Origin: Nonomuraea soli
Lineage (GTDB): Bacteria > Actinomycetota > Actinomycetes > Streptosporangiales > Streptosporangiaceae
Length of the DNA: 64,000 nt
NCBI RefSeq assembly: GCF_013761175.1
Contig: NZ_JACDUR010000010.1
Location: forward strand, 248,001 to 312,000
Direction: 5' to 3'
The notes beneath the pieces are model-generated. The model made no database searches. It had not been told where the DNA came from and saw only the letters and a program-made list of their open reading frames with translations. Every line of letters starts with the position of its first letter. Within the stretch, counting starts at the first letter, position 1. Position numbers and translations under genes: made by a program. This document shows positions 26,290 to 33,786 of this stretch, one piece after another.

Positions 26290-26335
26290 TCCTCTTCACA
26301 GGGGGGTAACACCGGCGAAATCGCCCTTGTGAACA

Positions 26336-26815
26336 ATGACGTCCATGAGCACCCTGACCATCGCCGTCGACGACCTCAGCGGCCCCGACATCGCCGCCTT
26401 CCTGGACGAACACCTCCAGGACATGCGGGCCACCTCGCCGCCCGAGAGCAAGCACGCCCTCGACCTCGACGGGCTGCGCTCGCCCGAGGTCGTGTTCTGG
26501 ACCGTCCACGACCGCGGCGAGCTGGTGGGATGCGGTGCCCTCAAGCGGATAGGCGTACGGCACGCGGAGCTCAAGTCGATGCGCACCAGGCCGGCCAGGA
26601 AGCGCAGCGGGGTGGCCTCGGCGTTGCTGGAGCACATCCTCGGCGAGGCCCGGCGCAGCGGGTTCGAGCGGGTCAGCCTGGAGACCGGGTCGGCCGAGTT
26701 CTTCGCTCCCGCACGAGCGCTGTACTCCAAGTTCGGGTTCGTCTACTGCGAGCCGTTCGCGGGTTACCGGCCGGATCCGAACAGCGTCTTCATGACCCGG
26801 GACCTTCTGGCCTGA
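26336..26815 (+). CDS. GNAT-family N-acetyltransferase (YsnE-like)
   Basis: A 159-residue GNAT enzyme. ELKSMRTRPARKRSGVASAL carries the acetyl-CoA loop (RxxGxA form, here KRSGVA), followed by SLETGSAEFFAPARALYSKF and the closing FGFVYCEPFAGYRPDPNSVF, typical of the YsnE/PhnO-like subgroup. The ATG at 26336 or the ATG three codons on could be the start. It lies just after glpD and converges with the GntR gene, with only 19 nt between the stops; that gap contains one arm of a 14-bp inverted repeat. The substrate is unknown. Confidence 0.82.
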   Translation: MTSMSTLTIAVDDLSGPDIAAFLDEHLQDMRATSPPESKHALDLDGLRSPEVVFWTVHDRGELVGCGALKRIGVRHAELKSMRTRPARKRSGVASALLEHILGEARRSGFERVSLETGSAEFFAPARALYSKFGFVYCEPFAGYRPDPNSVFMTRDLLA

Positions 26816-26828
26816 TGCCATAGGACAA
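26815..26828 (+). repeat. Left copy of 14-bp inverted repeat bracketing the GntR gene
   Basis: ATGCCATAGGACAA here is the exact reverse complement of the sequence at 27837-27850. It starts in the GNAT stop codon and fills most of the gap before the end of the GntR gene. Confidence 0.7.
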
Positions 26829-26834
26829 AAATCG

Positions 26835-27782
26835 TCAGGACTCCGCCTTGCTCTCCCTGATCTCGTCGACGATCTCGGAGACCATGCGCCGCGAGGCCGC
26901 GTCGAGGACGTTCCCGAACTCGATGACCGTGGCGCGATCGCGGACCCGCTCCCCGAGATCGGGGTTCTCGCTGGGCACGATCACCAGGTCGCAGTCGTCG
27001 AGCCCGGGATCGTCGACGCCGCGCAGGACCCGCACGTCGCCGAGTCCCGTGTCCGTCAGCGACTGCCTGATCGCCTCGGCCTGGTCGTCGGTGGAGTAGA
27101 GGATCCCGACCCGGTGGCCCTTCGGGATGCGGGCCAGGCGCGCCAGGGTCCTGATGTGCGGGGCGGCCACGATCGCCAGGACCTCGGGCGGGCCGGGCAA
27201 CTGCATCGCCCGTACGCGCCGCCGTACCTCCGCGTGGTGGAAGAACGTGGTGACGACCAGGTCGGCGCCGGAGACGTCGCCGGTTCCCAGATCGCTCAGG
27301 AGCAGGGGCTGCACCATCGCGTTCACCTCGGCCGACAGCTCGCCCGCGAAGAACTTCGCGCGCTCCTCGTTGCACTCGACGAAGACCACCCGCAGGTGGG
27401 TGGTCCTGGCGTGCACACTCTGCTGGTAGGCGATCATGGCGATCTCGTCGGCCGACAGCCCCATCTCAAGGCAGCGCCGCACCGCGCCGGTCAGCTCGGC
27501 GGCTGCGGCCTCGTAAGCGGCCCGGTGCTCCCGCGCCTGCGCGGAACGGCGCACCGTCATCCCCCCGCGGCCGTGCGAGCGCAGGTAGCCCGACTGCTGC
27601 AGCTCCGCGTAGGCGCGCGCGGTGGTGTTGCGGTTGACCCCGAGGTTGGCCGCCAGCAGCCGGCTGCTCGGCAGGCGGTCGCCGTCGGCGAGCTCACCGG
27701 CCTCGATCATGAACACGATCTGGTCGATGACCTGGCGAAAAACCGGCACGCCCGAGGCCCGGTTGAGGGTGATGCGCTGCAC
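26835..27782 (-). CDS. GntR-family transcriptional regulator
   Basis: A 315-residue regulator. The GntR winged helix is VIDQIVFMIEAGELADGDRL, PSSRLLAANLGVNRNTTARA and YAELQQSGYLRSHGRGG. The C-terminal ~200 residues form an alpha/beta domain (LRVVFVECNEERAKFFAGEL; ADLVVTTFFHHAEV; HRVGILYSTDDQAEA) resembling a periplasmic-binding or response-type fold rather than FadR or UTRA. The start is a GTG. It is divergent from the dialkylglycine decarboxylase gene and bracketed by a 14-bp inverted repeat, so it most likely regulates that gene. In Burkholderia dgdA is controlled by a LysR protein, so this would be an unrelated regulator in the same job. Confidence 0.85.
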   Translation of the reverse strand: MQRITLNRASGVPVFRQVIDQIVFMIEAGELADGDRLPSSRLLAANLGVNRNTTARAYAELQQSGYLRSHGRGGMTVRRSAQAREHRAAYEAAAAELTGAVRRCLEMGLSADEIAMIAYQQSVHARTTHLRVVFVECNEERAKFFAGELSAEVNAMVQPLLLSDLGTGDVSGADLVVTTFFHHAEVRRRVRAMQLPGPPEVLAIVAAPHIRTLARLARIPKGHRVGILYSTDDQAEAIRQSLTDTGLGDVRVLRGVDDPGLDDCDLVIVPSENPDLGERVRDRATVIEFGNVLDAASRRMVSEIVDEIRESKAES

Positions 27783-27836
27783 CGTCTGGCCGCCTGACTT
27801 TGTCTCATCGAAGGTGAGTCATTTTAGCGCCCTGGA

Positions 27837-27850
27837 TTGTCCTATGGCAT
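27837..27850 (+). promoter_or_regulatory. Right copy of 14-bp repeat in the gntR-dgdA promoter region
   Basis: TTGTCCTATGGCAT lies 19 nt before the dgdA ATG and is the inverted copy of 26815-26828. Its position in the divergent promoter makes it the best operator candidate for the GntR protein. Confidence 0.55.
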
Positions 27851-27868
27851 TGGGCTATTTTGCAGGAC

Positions 27869-29155
27869 ATGGACTTCTGGACCGACGTGGACCGTCACGT
27901 GCTCCGCTACGGCGCGCGGTTCACCCCCCGCATCATCGGCAGGGCCGAAGGCTCGTACGTGTTCGACGAGGACGGCACGGCGATCCTCGACTTCACCTCA
28001 GGCCAGATGAGCGCCGTGCTCGGCCACGGCCACCCCGACGTCGTCGCGACGGTCACGCGCGGCGTCAAGGAACTCAGCCACCTCTTCAGCGGCATGCTGT
28101 CCCGGCCCGTCGTGGACGTGTCCAGGCGCCTGGCCGCAACCCTGCCCGACCCGCTCCAGAAGGTGATGCTCCTCACCACCGGAGCCGAGGCCAACGAGGC
28201 GGCGCTCAAACTCGCCAAGCTCCACACCGGCCGCTACGAGATCGTGTCGTTCGACCGGTCGTGGCACGGCATGACCTCGGCAGCGGCCGCCGCGACGTAC
28301 TCCGCAGGACGCAGAGGGTACGGCCCGGCCGTACCCGGCAACCTCACCCTGCCGACCCCCAACGCCTACCGCTCGCCCTTCCGCCACCCCGACGGCACCC
28401 ACGACTGGCGGGCCGAGCTCGACTACGGCTTCGCCCTCATCGACCAGCAGTCGTCGGGCAGCCTGGCCGCCTGCCTGGTCGAGCCGATCCTGTCGTCGGG
28501 CGGCATCATCGAACCCCCTCCCGGCTACCTCGCCGCGCTCAAGGAGAAGTGCCGGGAACGCGGCATGCTCCTCATCCTCGACGAGGCCCAGACCGGACTC
28601 GGCAGGACAGGCGACCTGTACGCCTTCCAACGCGACGGCGTCGTGCCCGACATCCTCACCCTGTCCAAGACACTCGGCGCCGGACTGCCCGTCGCCGCCG
28701 TCATCACCACACCAGAGATCGAACAGGTCTGCCACGAACGCGGCTTCCTGTTCTTCACCACCCACGTGTCGGACCCGCTGGCCGCCATGGTCGCTGGCAC
28801 GGTCCTCGACGTGATCGAGCGCGACGGCCTCGTCGAACGGGCGCGACGGCTCGGGACCCTCATGGCGGCCCGCCTGGCCGAACTACGCGAACGGCACACC
28901 GTCATCGGAGACGTGCGGGGGCGAGGGCTGCTGCAGGGCATCGAACTGGTCGTCGACCGCAAGACGAAGGAACCGGCCGACCGGCTCGGGCACCAGGTCA
29001 CCGAAGCCTGCCTGCGGCGGGGGCTGCACATGAACATCGTCCAGTTGCCCGGCATGGGCGGGGTGTTCCGCATGGCGCCGCCGCTGACGATCGGCGAGCC
29101 GGACCTGGAGCGGGGGCTCGACATTCTCGACAAGGCGCTGGGGGAGTGCGCTTGA
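27869..29155 (+). CDS. dgdA: 2,2-Dialkylglycine decarboxylase (PLP, class III aminotransferase fold)
   Basis: The enzyme decarboxylates 2-aminoisobutyrate or isovaline to a ketone and transfers the amino group to pyruvate. The 428-residue protein follows the Burkholderia cepacia enzyme closely at landmark segments as I recall them: LDFTSGQMSAVLGHGHPDVV, LTTGAEANEAALKLAK, ILDEAQTGLGRTG (PLP Asp and Gln) and LTLSKTLGAGLP (Schiff-base Lys). FFTTHVSDPLAA and LHMNIVQLPGMGGVFRMAPP also fit. The SGQM and MNIVQLPGMGG stretches separate it from ordinary omega-transaminases. The ATG at 27869 is preferred; a TTG three codons upstream is possible and no good ribosome-binding site is seen. It is divergent from the GntR regulator. 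Confidence 0.9.
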   Translation: MDFWTDVDRHVLRYGARFTPRIIGRAEGSYVFDEDGTAILDFTSGQMSAVLGHGHPDVVATVTRGVKELSHLFSGMLSRPVVDVSRRLAATLPDPLQKVMLLTTGAEANEAALKLAKLHTGRYEIVSFDRSWHGMTSAAAAATYSAGRRGYGPAVPGNLTLPTPNAYRSPFRHPDGTHDWRAELDYGFALIDQQSSGSLAACLVEPILSSGGIIEPPPGYLAALKEKCRERGMLLILDEAQTGLGRTGDLYAFQRDGVVPDILTLSKTLGAGLPVAAVITTPEIEQVCHERGFLFFTTHVSDPLAAMVAGTVLDVIERDGLVERARRLGTLMAARLAELRERHTVIGDVRGRGLLQGIELVVDRKTKEPADRLGHQVTEACLRRGLHMNIVQLPGMGGVFRMAPPLTIGEPDLERGLDILDKALGECA

Positions 29156-29328
29156 GCTAGATGTGGTTGACCGGCGCGACGTCGCCGACGGCCGAATCGC
29201 TGCGATCGGCAAGCATCGCGAGGCCACGGCCCAAACCCTTCTCCTCGATGGCCGAGCGAGCCTGGTCAAGACCGACGAAGGAGAGGGCCAGTGCCAGGGA
29301 CGTGCCTCACCATGGGTTGCCCGGGCGA

Positions 29329-29484
29329 AGCCCGGGCCATGGCCGAGACGCCCGAGCGCGGAGCGCGAGGACAGCTGACCCGGGTGGGATCCAGGCGGGT
29401 GACCCAGGAAGCGCGTCACGGGTGGGCCGGGGGGTGCCGGGGGGCCGGAGGCCCCCCCGTGCGGGGTCCGGGGCGGAGCCCCGG
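29329..29484. repeat. Three triloop palindromes (REP-like cluster)
   Basis: GCCCGGGC-GAA-GCCCGGGC (29329-29347), GGGGGGCC-GGA-GGCCCCCC (29439-29457) and CCGGGGC-GGA-GCCCCGG (29468-29484) each have perfect 7-8-bp stems and a purine triloop GAA or GGA. Their similar design suggests a shared repeat family rather than three independent terminators. Confidence 0.7.
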
Positions 29485-29514
29485 TGTCACAGACCCGACC
29501 CGCCTGGCGCGAAG

Positions 29515-29550
29515 CGCCCGACCGGAGGGACCTAGCCGTCCGGTCGGGCG
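29515..29550. terminator. Terminator hairpin at the 3' end of the M36 protease gene
   Basis: CGCCCGACCGGA (29515-29526) pairs perfectly with TCCGGTCGGGCG (29539-29550) around a 12-nt loop, 15 nt beyond the protease stop. It may also end the dgdA transcript. Confidence 0.75.
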
Positions 29551-29565
29551 GGGGGAAGGAACCTC

Positions 29566-32463
29566 CTAGTGCGAGAACGCCTGGAACTCCGCTGCCCGGA
29601 TGTGCGGGGCGGCGGGGCTGGCGGTGGCGCAGTCGGTCGCCGAGTTCGGGTCCAGGTCCTGCTCACCCAGGTACAGCGGGTTGCCCGTGCACTGGCTGGT
29701 CAGGGTGCGAAGGGCGAGGTGTGTCGCCTTGGTCCTGGGCACGTCGAACGACTTGATGATCAGGTCGGCTCCTCGGGGCCGGGGCAGTGACGTCGAGAAG
29801 GCGTTCGACCGGCTGACGTAGATGCGGCGGTAGTTGGCGATGTTCCCGCAGTCCTTGCCGGTGGAGGCGTCGCACGCGAGCACCTCGAACGAGCGGAGTG
29901 CGGAGAACCGGTTCTGGCCTGCCGGGTCGGCAGGGTCGGCGGGGTTGGCGGTCCTGAGCATGGCCGACACCTGGACGCGTCTGACCTGGACGGCGGTGTC
30001 GCCGGCGAGGTCGACGGAGATGGTGCGGCCGGCGACCGGGGCGGTGAGGGAGGCCCAGTTGGTGGCCTCGGTCTCGTCGATGAGGGCGGCGTGGTTGACG
30101 CCGTCGCCGGTGGCGGTGGCGCCGAGTGCCGAGGCGGCGTGGTTGCGCGACATGCCGACGGGCAGGTCGCGGGTCTGGCCGCGGCGGACGGTGAGGTCGA
30201 GGCGGCGGTGGCCGAAGCCGGGGGCGACGGCGACGAAGGTGTAGTGGCCGGGCGTCATCTGGAAGGTGGCCGGCAGGTCGGTGGCGGGGTCGGTGTCGGC
30301 GATGGGGACGACGCGGGCTTCGTAGTCACCGACGTACAGGCGGATGGGGGCGGCGGACGCCTCGCCGGTGCCCTTGAGGGTGAGCGTGGCGTTGGAGCTG
30401 GAGGGCGAGACGAAGCTGGGGACGGGGTTGGGGTCGGACTGGCCGTTGCTGGAGGCGCCGGAGCCGAGGCCGTGCTGGGCGAAGGCGTTCCACATGATGT
30501 CCTGGTTGGCGCCGCCGAAGCGGATCTGGTCGGCGGCGAGCATGGCGTCGCGCATGTCGACCATGCTGAGTGTGCCGACCGCGGTCAGTAGGAAGGCGTC
30601 GAAGTGGAGCTGGACCCAGCGCCGGTTGCCGGGGCACTGGGTGACGGGCCGCTGGCCGTTGGCGCAGGCGCGCTGCACCCACGCGTTGGCGTCGCCGTAC
30701 CTGTCGATGAAGGCCTGCCGTACGTCGAACTGGGTGGCCGACCAGATCTCGCCGTCGGCGTGGACCTGCTGGCCGACGATGTCGTAGGCGATGTCGCTGT
30801 AGTTCAGCGGCGATTTGGACATGTCGTAGTTGCGGATGCCGCGTTCGGCGTCGCCGGTGACGTAGCCGCCGGTGACGTACGGGGTGTTGCCGCGGGGGCG
30901 GTAGCCGTTCTCGAAGAGGTACTCCATGGCGAACAGGTCGCTGATGCTCTCGCCCATGGCGCCTGCCTGGGCGCCGGACAGGCCCGCGTTGGGGCCGGCG
31001 ACCATGCGGTTGGAGATGGCGTGGGTGTACTCGTGCCCGATGACCGACATGTCGTAGTCGCCGTCGACGCAGGGTGCGTAGAAGGCGCCCGCGATGGGCT
31101 GCCACAGGTACATGTTGGTGATCGGGGCGACCCCGTCGGGTCCGGTGATCTGGTTGGCGTTGTCGCGTACGGACAGCACGCGGGCGCCGGCCTGGGCGTT
31201 GCCCTGCTCGGGGTCGTTGCCGAGCCCGCCGCGGTCGCCGTTGCTGACCTGCATGTTCCACGCGGTCTCGGTGAAGCCGAGCCGGTAGGACCAGTCGTGC
31301 ATGCGGTTGTGCATCGCGAACAGGTTGGAGATGGCCGCTTCGAGGTCGTTCTCGCCGGCGGTGTCGAAGACCGCGGGGTTGCACTTGGCGGTGTACCAGG
31401 TGTTCTGCCACGGGTAGTGGTAGGTGCGCGTCGCGGAGGGGGCGTTGGTGCGCGTGCCGACGGAGAACGGGTCGCCGTTGGCGCGGTTCTCGTAGGTCTT
31501 GGCGGCGTTGCCGAGGCTGGTCAGGGTCGGGGTGCCGGTGGTGTGGTCGACGTCCCAGGCCAGGCCGGTGGCGGGGTCGCCGCCGACGACCAGGCCGCAG
31601 CCGGGTCCGGCGGTGAAGCACCACTTCTGGCGGGTGTCGGTGGAGGAGTAGTCGGCGGGCGGGTTGGCGGGGAAGGCCTGCCAGGACGGGTTGTCGGGGT
31701 CGGCGTGCTGGTCGGCGAGGCCTTCCCTGGTCAGGATGGCGCCGCTGACGGCGTCGACGTGGGTGGTGAAGCCCTGCTCGCCGCCGATGAGGGTGACCTG
31801 GAAGGCGCTGTGCACGCCGTCGGGGGCGGGTACGGCGACCGCGGTGACGAGCTTGGTCGTGGCGGCGGCCGGGTCGATGCCGGCGTCTCGGGCGGCGATC
31901 TCCAGGGCCTGCTGCTCGGTGATGGCCGCGGCGGGCGGGGCGCCGGTCGCGCGGGACAGGCTGGAGGAGGCGAAGAGGGCCTTGCCGCCGTTGACGCCGA
32001 CGCTGACCATGCCGTCGATGCCGGCGGGCAGGCTGCCGAACTTCTGGCGCAGCAGTACGGCATGGCCGTCGCCGATGGGGTTGACCGCGACGGTCTCCAG
32101 GGCGTCGACCGCTTCGGCGGGCAGGCCGAAGAGCGATTCGCTGGCCTTGAGGTAGGCGCGGGCGGCCTGGTTCGGGTCGGCGGGCAGGCCTTCGGCGAGC
32201 GGCTGGTCGGAGGTGACGACGGCGGGTGTGCCGAGGTTGTTCCAGCGGATGGTGGCGGTGGCCGGCCTTCGTGCCTGGCCTGGCGGGGCCACCTGGCCCT
32301 TGCGGTTGTCCAGGTCCGGTTTGTCGGCGTGGTGGTCGCCCTGTGGGGCGGGTGGCACCTGCTGCGCGGCTGCGGTGGTCTGGCTTTCCGCGGTGTTGAC
32401 GAGGGTGAAGGTGAGGGTGAGTGCTGCGATCGCGGTGGCGAATACGCGTAATCGCGGGGACAT
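29566..32463 (-). CDS. Secreted M36 (fungalysin-type) metallopeptidase
   Basis: A 965-residue exported zinc protease. An N-terminal hydrophobic segment (VFATAIAALTLTFTLVNTAES) is a signal peptide. An FTP/PepSY-type propeptide follows to about residue 260 (ITREGLADQHADPDN). The catalytic domain contains VIGHEYTHAISNRM (HExxH) and, about 30 residues on, GAMGESISDLFAMEY with the third ligand Glu. The C-terminal ~250 residues are beta-rich (TLTLKGTGEA; GATATGDGVNHAALIDETEA; ISVDLAGDTAVQVRRVQVSA) and resemble a discoidin-like binding domain. The ATG has GAGGAG 7 nt upstream. It likely digests extracellular protein; no inhibitor or activator gene is adjacent. Confidence 0.92.
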   Translation of the reverse strand: MSPRLRVFATAIAALTLTFTLVNTAESQTTAAAQQVPPAPQGDHHADKPDLDNRKGQVAPPGQARRPATATIRWNNLGTPAVVTSDQPLAEGLPADPNQAARAYLKASESLFGLPAEAVDALETVAVNPIGDGHAVLLRQKFGSLPAGIDGMVSVGVNGGKALFASSSLSRATGAPPAAAITEQQALEIAARDAGIDPAAATTKLVTAVAVPAPDGVHSAFQVTLIGGEQGFTTHVDAVSGAILTREGLADQHADPDNPSWQAFPANPPADYSSTDTRQKWCFTAGPGCGLVVGGDPATGLAWDVDHTTGTPTLTSLGNAAKTYENRANGDPFSVGTRTNAPSATRTYHYPWQNTWYTAKCNPAVFDTAGENDLEAAISNLFAMHNRMHDWSYRLGFTETAWNMQVSNGDRGGLGNDPEQGNAQAGARVLSVRDNANQITGPDGVAPITNMYLWQPIAGAFYAPCVDGDYDMSVIGHEYTHAISNRMVAGPNAGLSGAQAGAMGESISDLFAMEYLFENGYRPRGNTPYVTGGYVTGDAERGIRNYDMSKSPLNYSDIAYDIVGQQVHADGEIWSATQFDVRQAFIDRYGDANAWVQRACANGQRPVTQCPGNRRWVQLHFDAFLLTAVGTLSMVDMRDAMLAADQIRFGGANQDIMWNAFAQHGLGSGASSNGQSDPNPVPSFVSPSSSNATLTLKGTGEASAAPIRLYVGDYEARVVPIADTDPATDLPATFQMTPGHYTFVAVAPGFGHRRLDLTVRRGQTRDLPVGMSRNHAASALGATATGDGVNHAALIDETEATNWASLTAPVAGRTISVDLAGDTAVQVRRVQVSAMLRTANPADPADPAGQNRFSALRSFEVLACDASTGKDCGNIANYRRIYVSRSNAFSTSLPRPRGADLIIKSFDVPRTKATHLALRTLTSQCTGNPLYLGEQDLDPNSATDCATASPAAPHIRAAEFQAFSH

Positions 32464-32574
32464 GGGTGGTCTCCTCTCTGATTCGTCAGAAGTAACACCC
32501 TGACTAGAGCGCGTAAAGGTCCAAAAAGGGCGGGAAGGGTTGAACCGCCCTTGATCAGCGGCGATGATCGGCGA

Positions 32575-33786
32575 GTGCCTGACAATCCACCTTTAAGGCG
32601 GAATCTTCCGTACCAGATGTTGTGGATCGGCGGCGCGGTGTCGTCGCTCGGCTCGGCGATCACCGGGCTGGCACTCCCTCTGCTCCTGATCGCCATCACG
32701 GGTTCGTCGGCGTTCGCCGGAGCGGTCGCCTTCGCCGGCCTGGCGGCGGGCACGCTGATCTCGGTCCCGGCCGGCGTCTGGGTCGACAGGCACCCGCTCA
32801 AGAAGGTCATGCTGGCCTCGCTGGCCGTGCAGATGGTCTGCTGGGGGTCGGTGACCGTCGCGATCCTGCTCGGCTCGATCACTCTGGTGCACGTCTTCGC
32901 CGCGGCGATCATCGGCTCGCTGGCGGGCGCCTTCTTCGAGCCCGCGCAGCAGGTGGCGATCAGGGAGGTCGTGCCCGCCGTCCAGCTGCCCGGCGCCTAC
33001 GCCCAGGACGAGGCCCGCAGCCACGCCGCCAATCTGGGCGGTCCTCCGCTGGGCGGTGTGCTGTTCACCGTGGGCCGCGCCGTGCCGTTCCTCGTCGACA
33101 CGATCAGCTTCCTCGTCGCGATGGCCTGCCTCGCCGCGGTCAGGCTGCCGCACCGGGCGCCCAGGCCGTCGGCGGAGCGGCCGGGCATGCGCCAGGAGGC
33201 GGGCCAGGCCCTGCGGTGGTTGTGGGGGCACCGGGGTATCAGGGCGGGTCTCGGGCTGGGGCTGATGGCCAACCTGACCGTCAACGCCATGATGCTGCCG
33301 CTGATGGTCAGGGCGGGAGATCCGGTCGCCAGCGGCGTGGTGATCGGGTCGCTGGGCGTGGGCGGGCTGCTCGGCGCGCTGATCGCGCCGCGGGTCACCC
33401 GGCTGGCCCCCGCGGGCATGATGTTCCTGTACGTCCTGACCCTCTTCGCGCTGTGCATGCTGGCCGGGGCCCTGCCGCTCGGCTCCTACTGGCCGGTCGT
33501 GCCCATGGTGCTGGCCATGCTGGCCGTACCCGCCCTGAACGTCGCCCTCAAGACCATCCTGGCCACCCTCGTCCCCGGCGACATGATGGGCAGGGTCGGC
33601 GCGCTCATGCAGGCCGCGTCGATGGGGCTGGTGCCGTTCAGCCCGCTCGTCGGCGGCGTGCTGGCGCAGGTGCTCGGCGGTTCGTGGGCGATGGTCGTGC
33701 TGGGCGTGGTGCTGCTGCTCGCCTGCGCGGTCGCGGTGAGCAGCAGCGACCTCAGGAAACTCGCGGTGCCTACGACAGCGGGATGA
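32575..33786 (+). CDS. MFS transporter (MFS_3/EntS-like exporter)
   Basis: About 403 residues with roughly 12 predicted membrane helices. The MFS motif A between helices 2 and 3 is VPAGVWVDRHPLKKVMLAS, and the second half has VLAMLAVPALNVALKTILAT and MMGRVGALMQAASMGLVPFS. This last segment (R-V-x-A...) is typical of the EntS/macrolide-exporter subgroup. The substrate is unknown. The start is uncertain: the GTG at 32575 is used, with a TTG at 32551 as alternative; neither has a clear ribosome-binding site. The 3' end overlaps the convergent beta-propeller gene by 17 nt. It is divergent from the M36 protease gene. Confidence 0.85.
   Translation: MPDNPPLRRNLPYQMLWIGGAVSSLGSAITGLALPLLLIAITGSSAFAGAVAFAGLAAGTLISVPAGVWVDRHPLKKVMLASLAVQMVCWGSVTVAILLGSITLVHVFAAAIIGSLAGAFFEPAQQVAIREVVPAVQLPGAYAQDEARSHAANLGGPPLGGVLFTVGRAVPFLVDTISFLVAMACLAAVRLPHRAPRPSAERPGMRQEAGQALRWLWGHRGIRAGLGLGLMANLTVNAMMLPLMVRAGDPVASGVVIGSLGVGGLLGALIAPRVTRLAPAGMMFLYVLTLFALCMLAGALPLGSYWPVVPMVLAMLAVPALNVALKTILATLVPGDMMGRVGALMQAASMGLVPFSPLVGGVLAQVLGGSWAMVVLGVVLLLACAVAVSSSDLRKLAVPTTAG

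Larger units (their letters stand above)
29156..29565. other. Gene-free region rich in perfect palindromes
   Basis: No credible gene: open frames give Gly/Arg/Pro-rich shadows. It carries four perfect short-loop palindromes (listed separately) between dgdA and the convergent M36 protease gene. Confidence 0.65.

Noticed and set aside
29161..29569. Several small frames of 70-124 codons after dgdA
   Set aside because: They overlap palindromes, have Gly/Arg/Pro-rich translations and no ribosome-binding sites.
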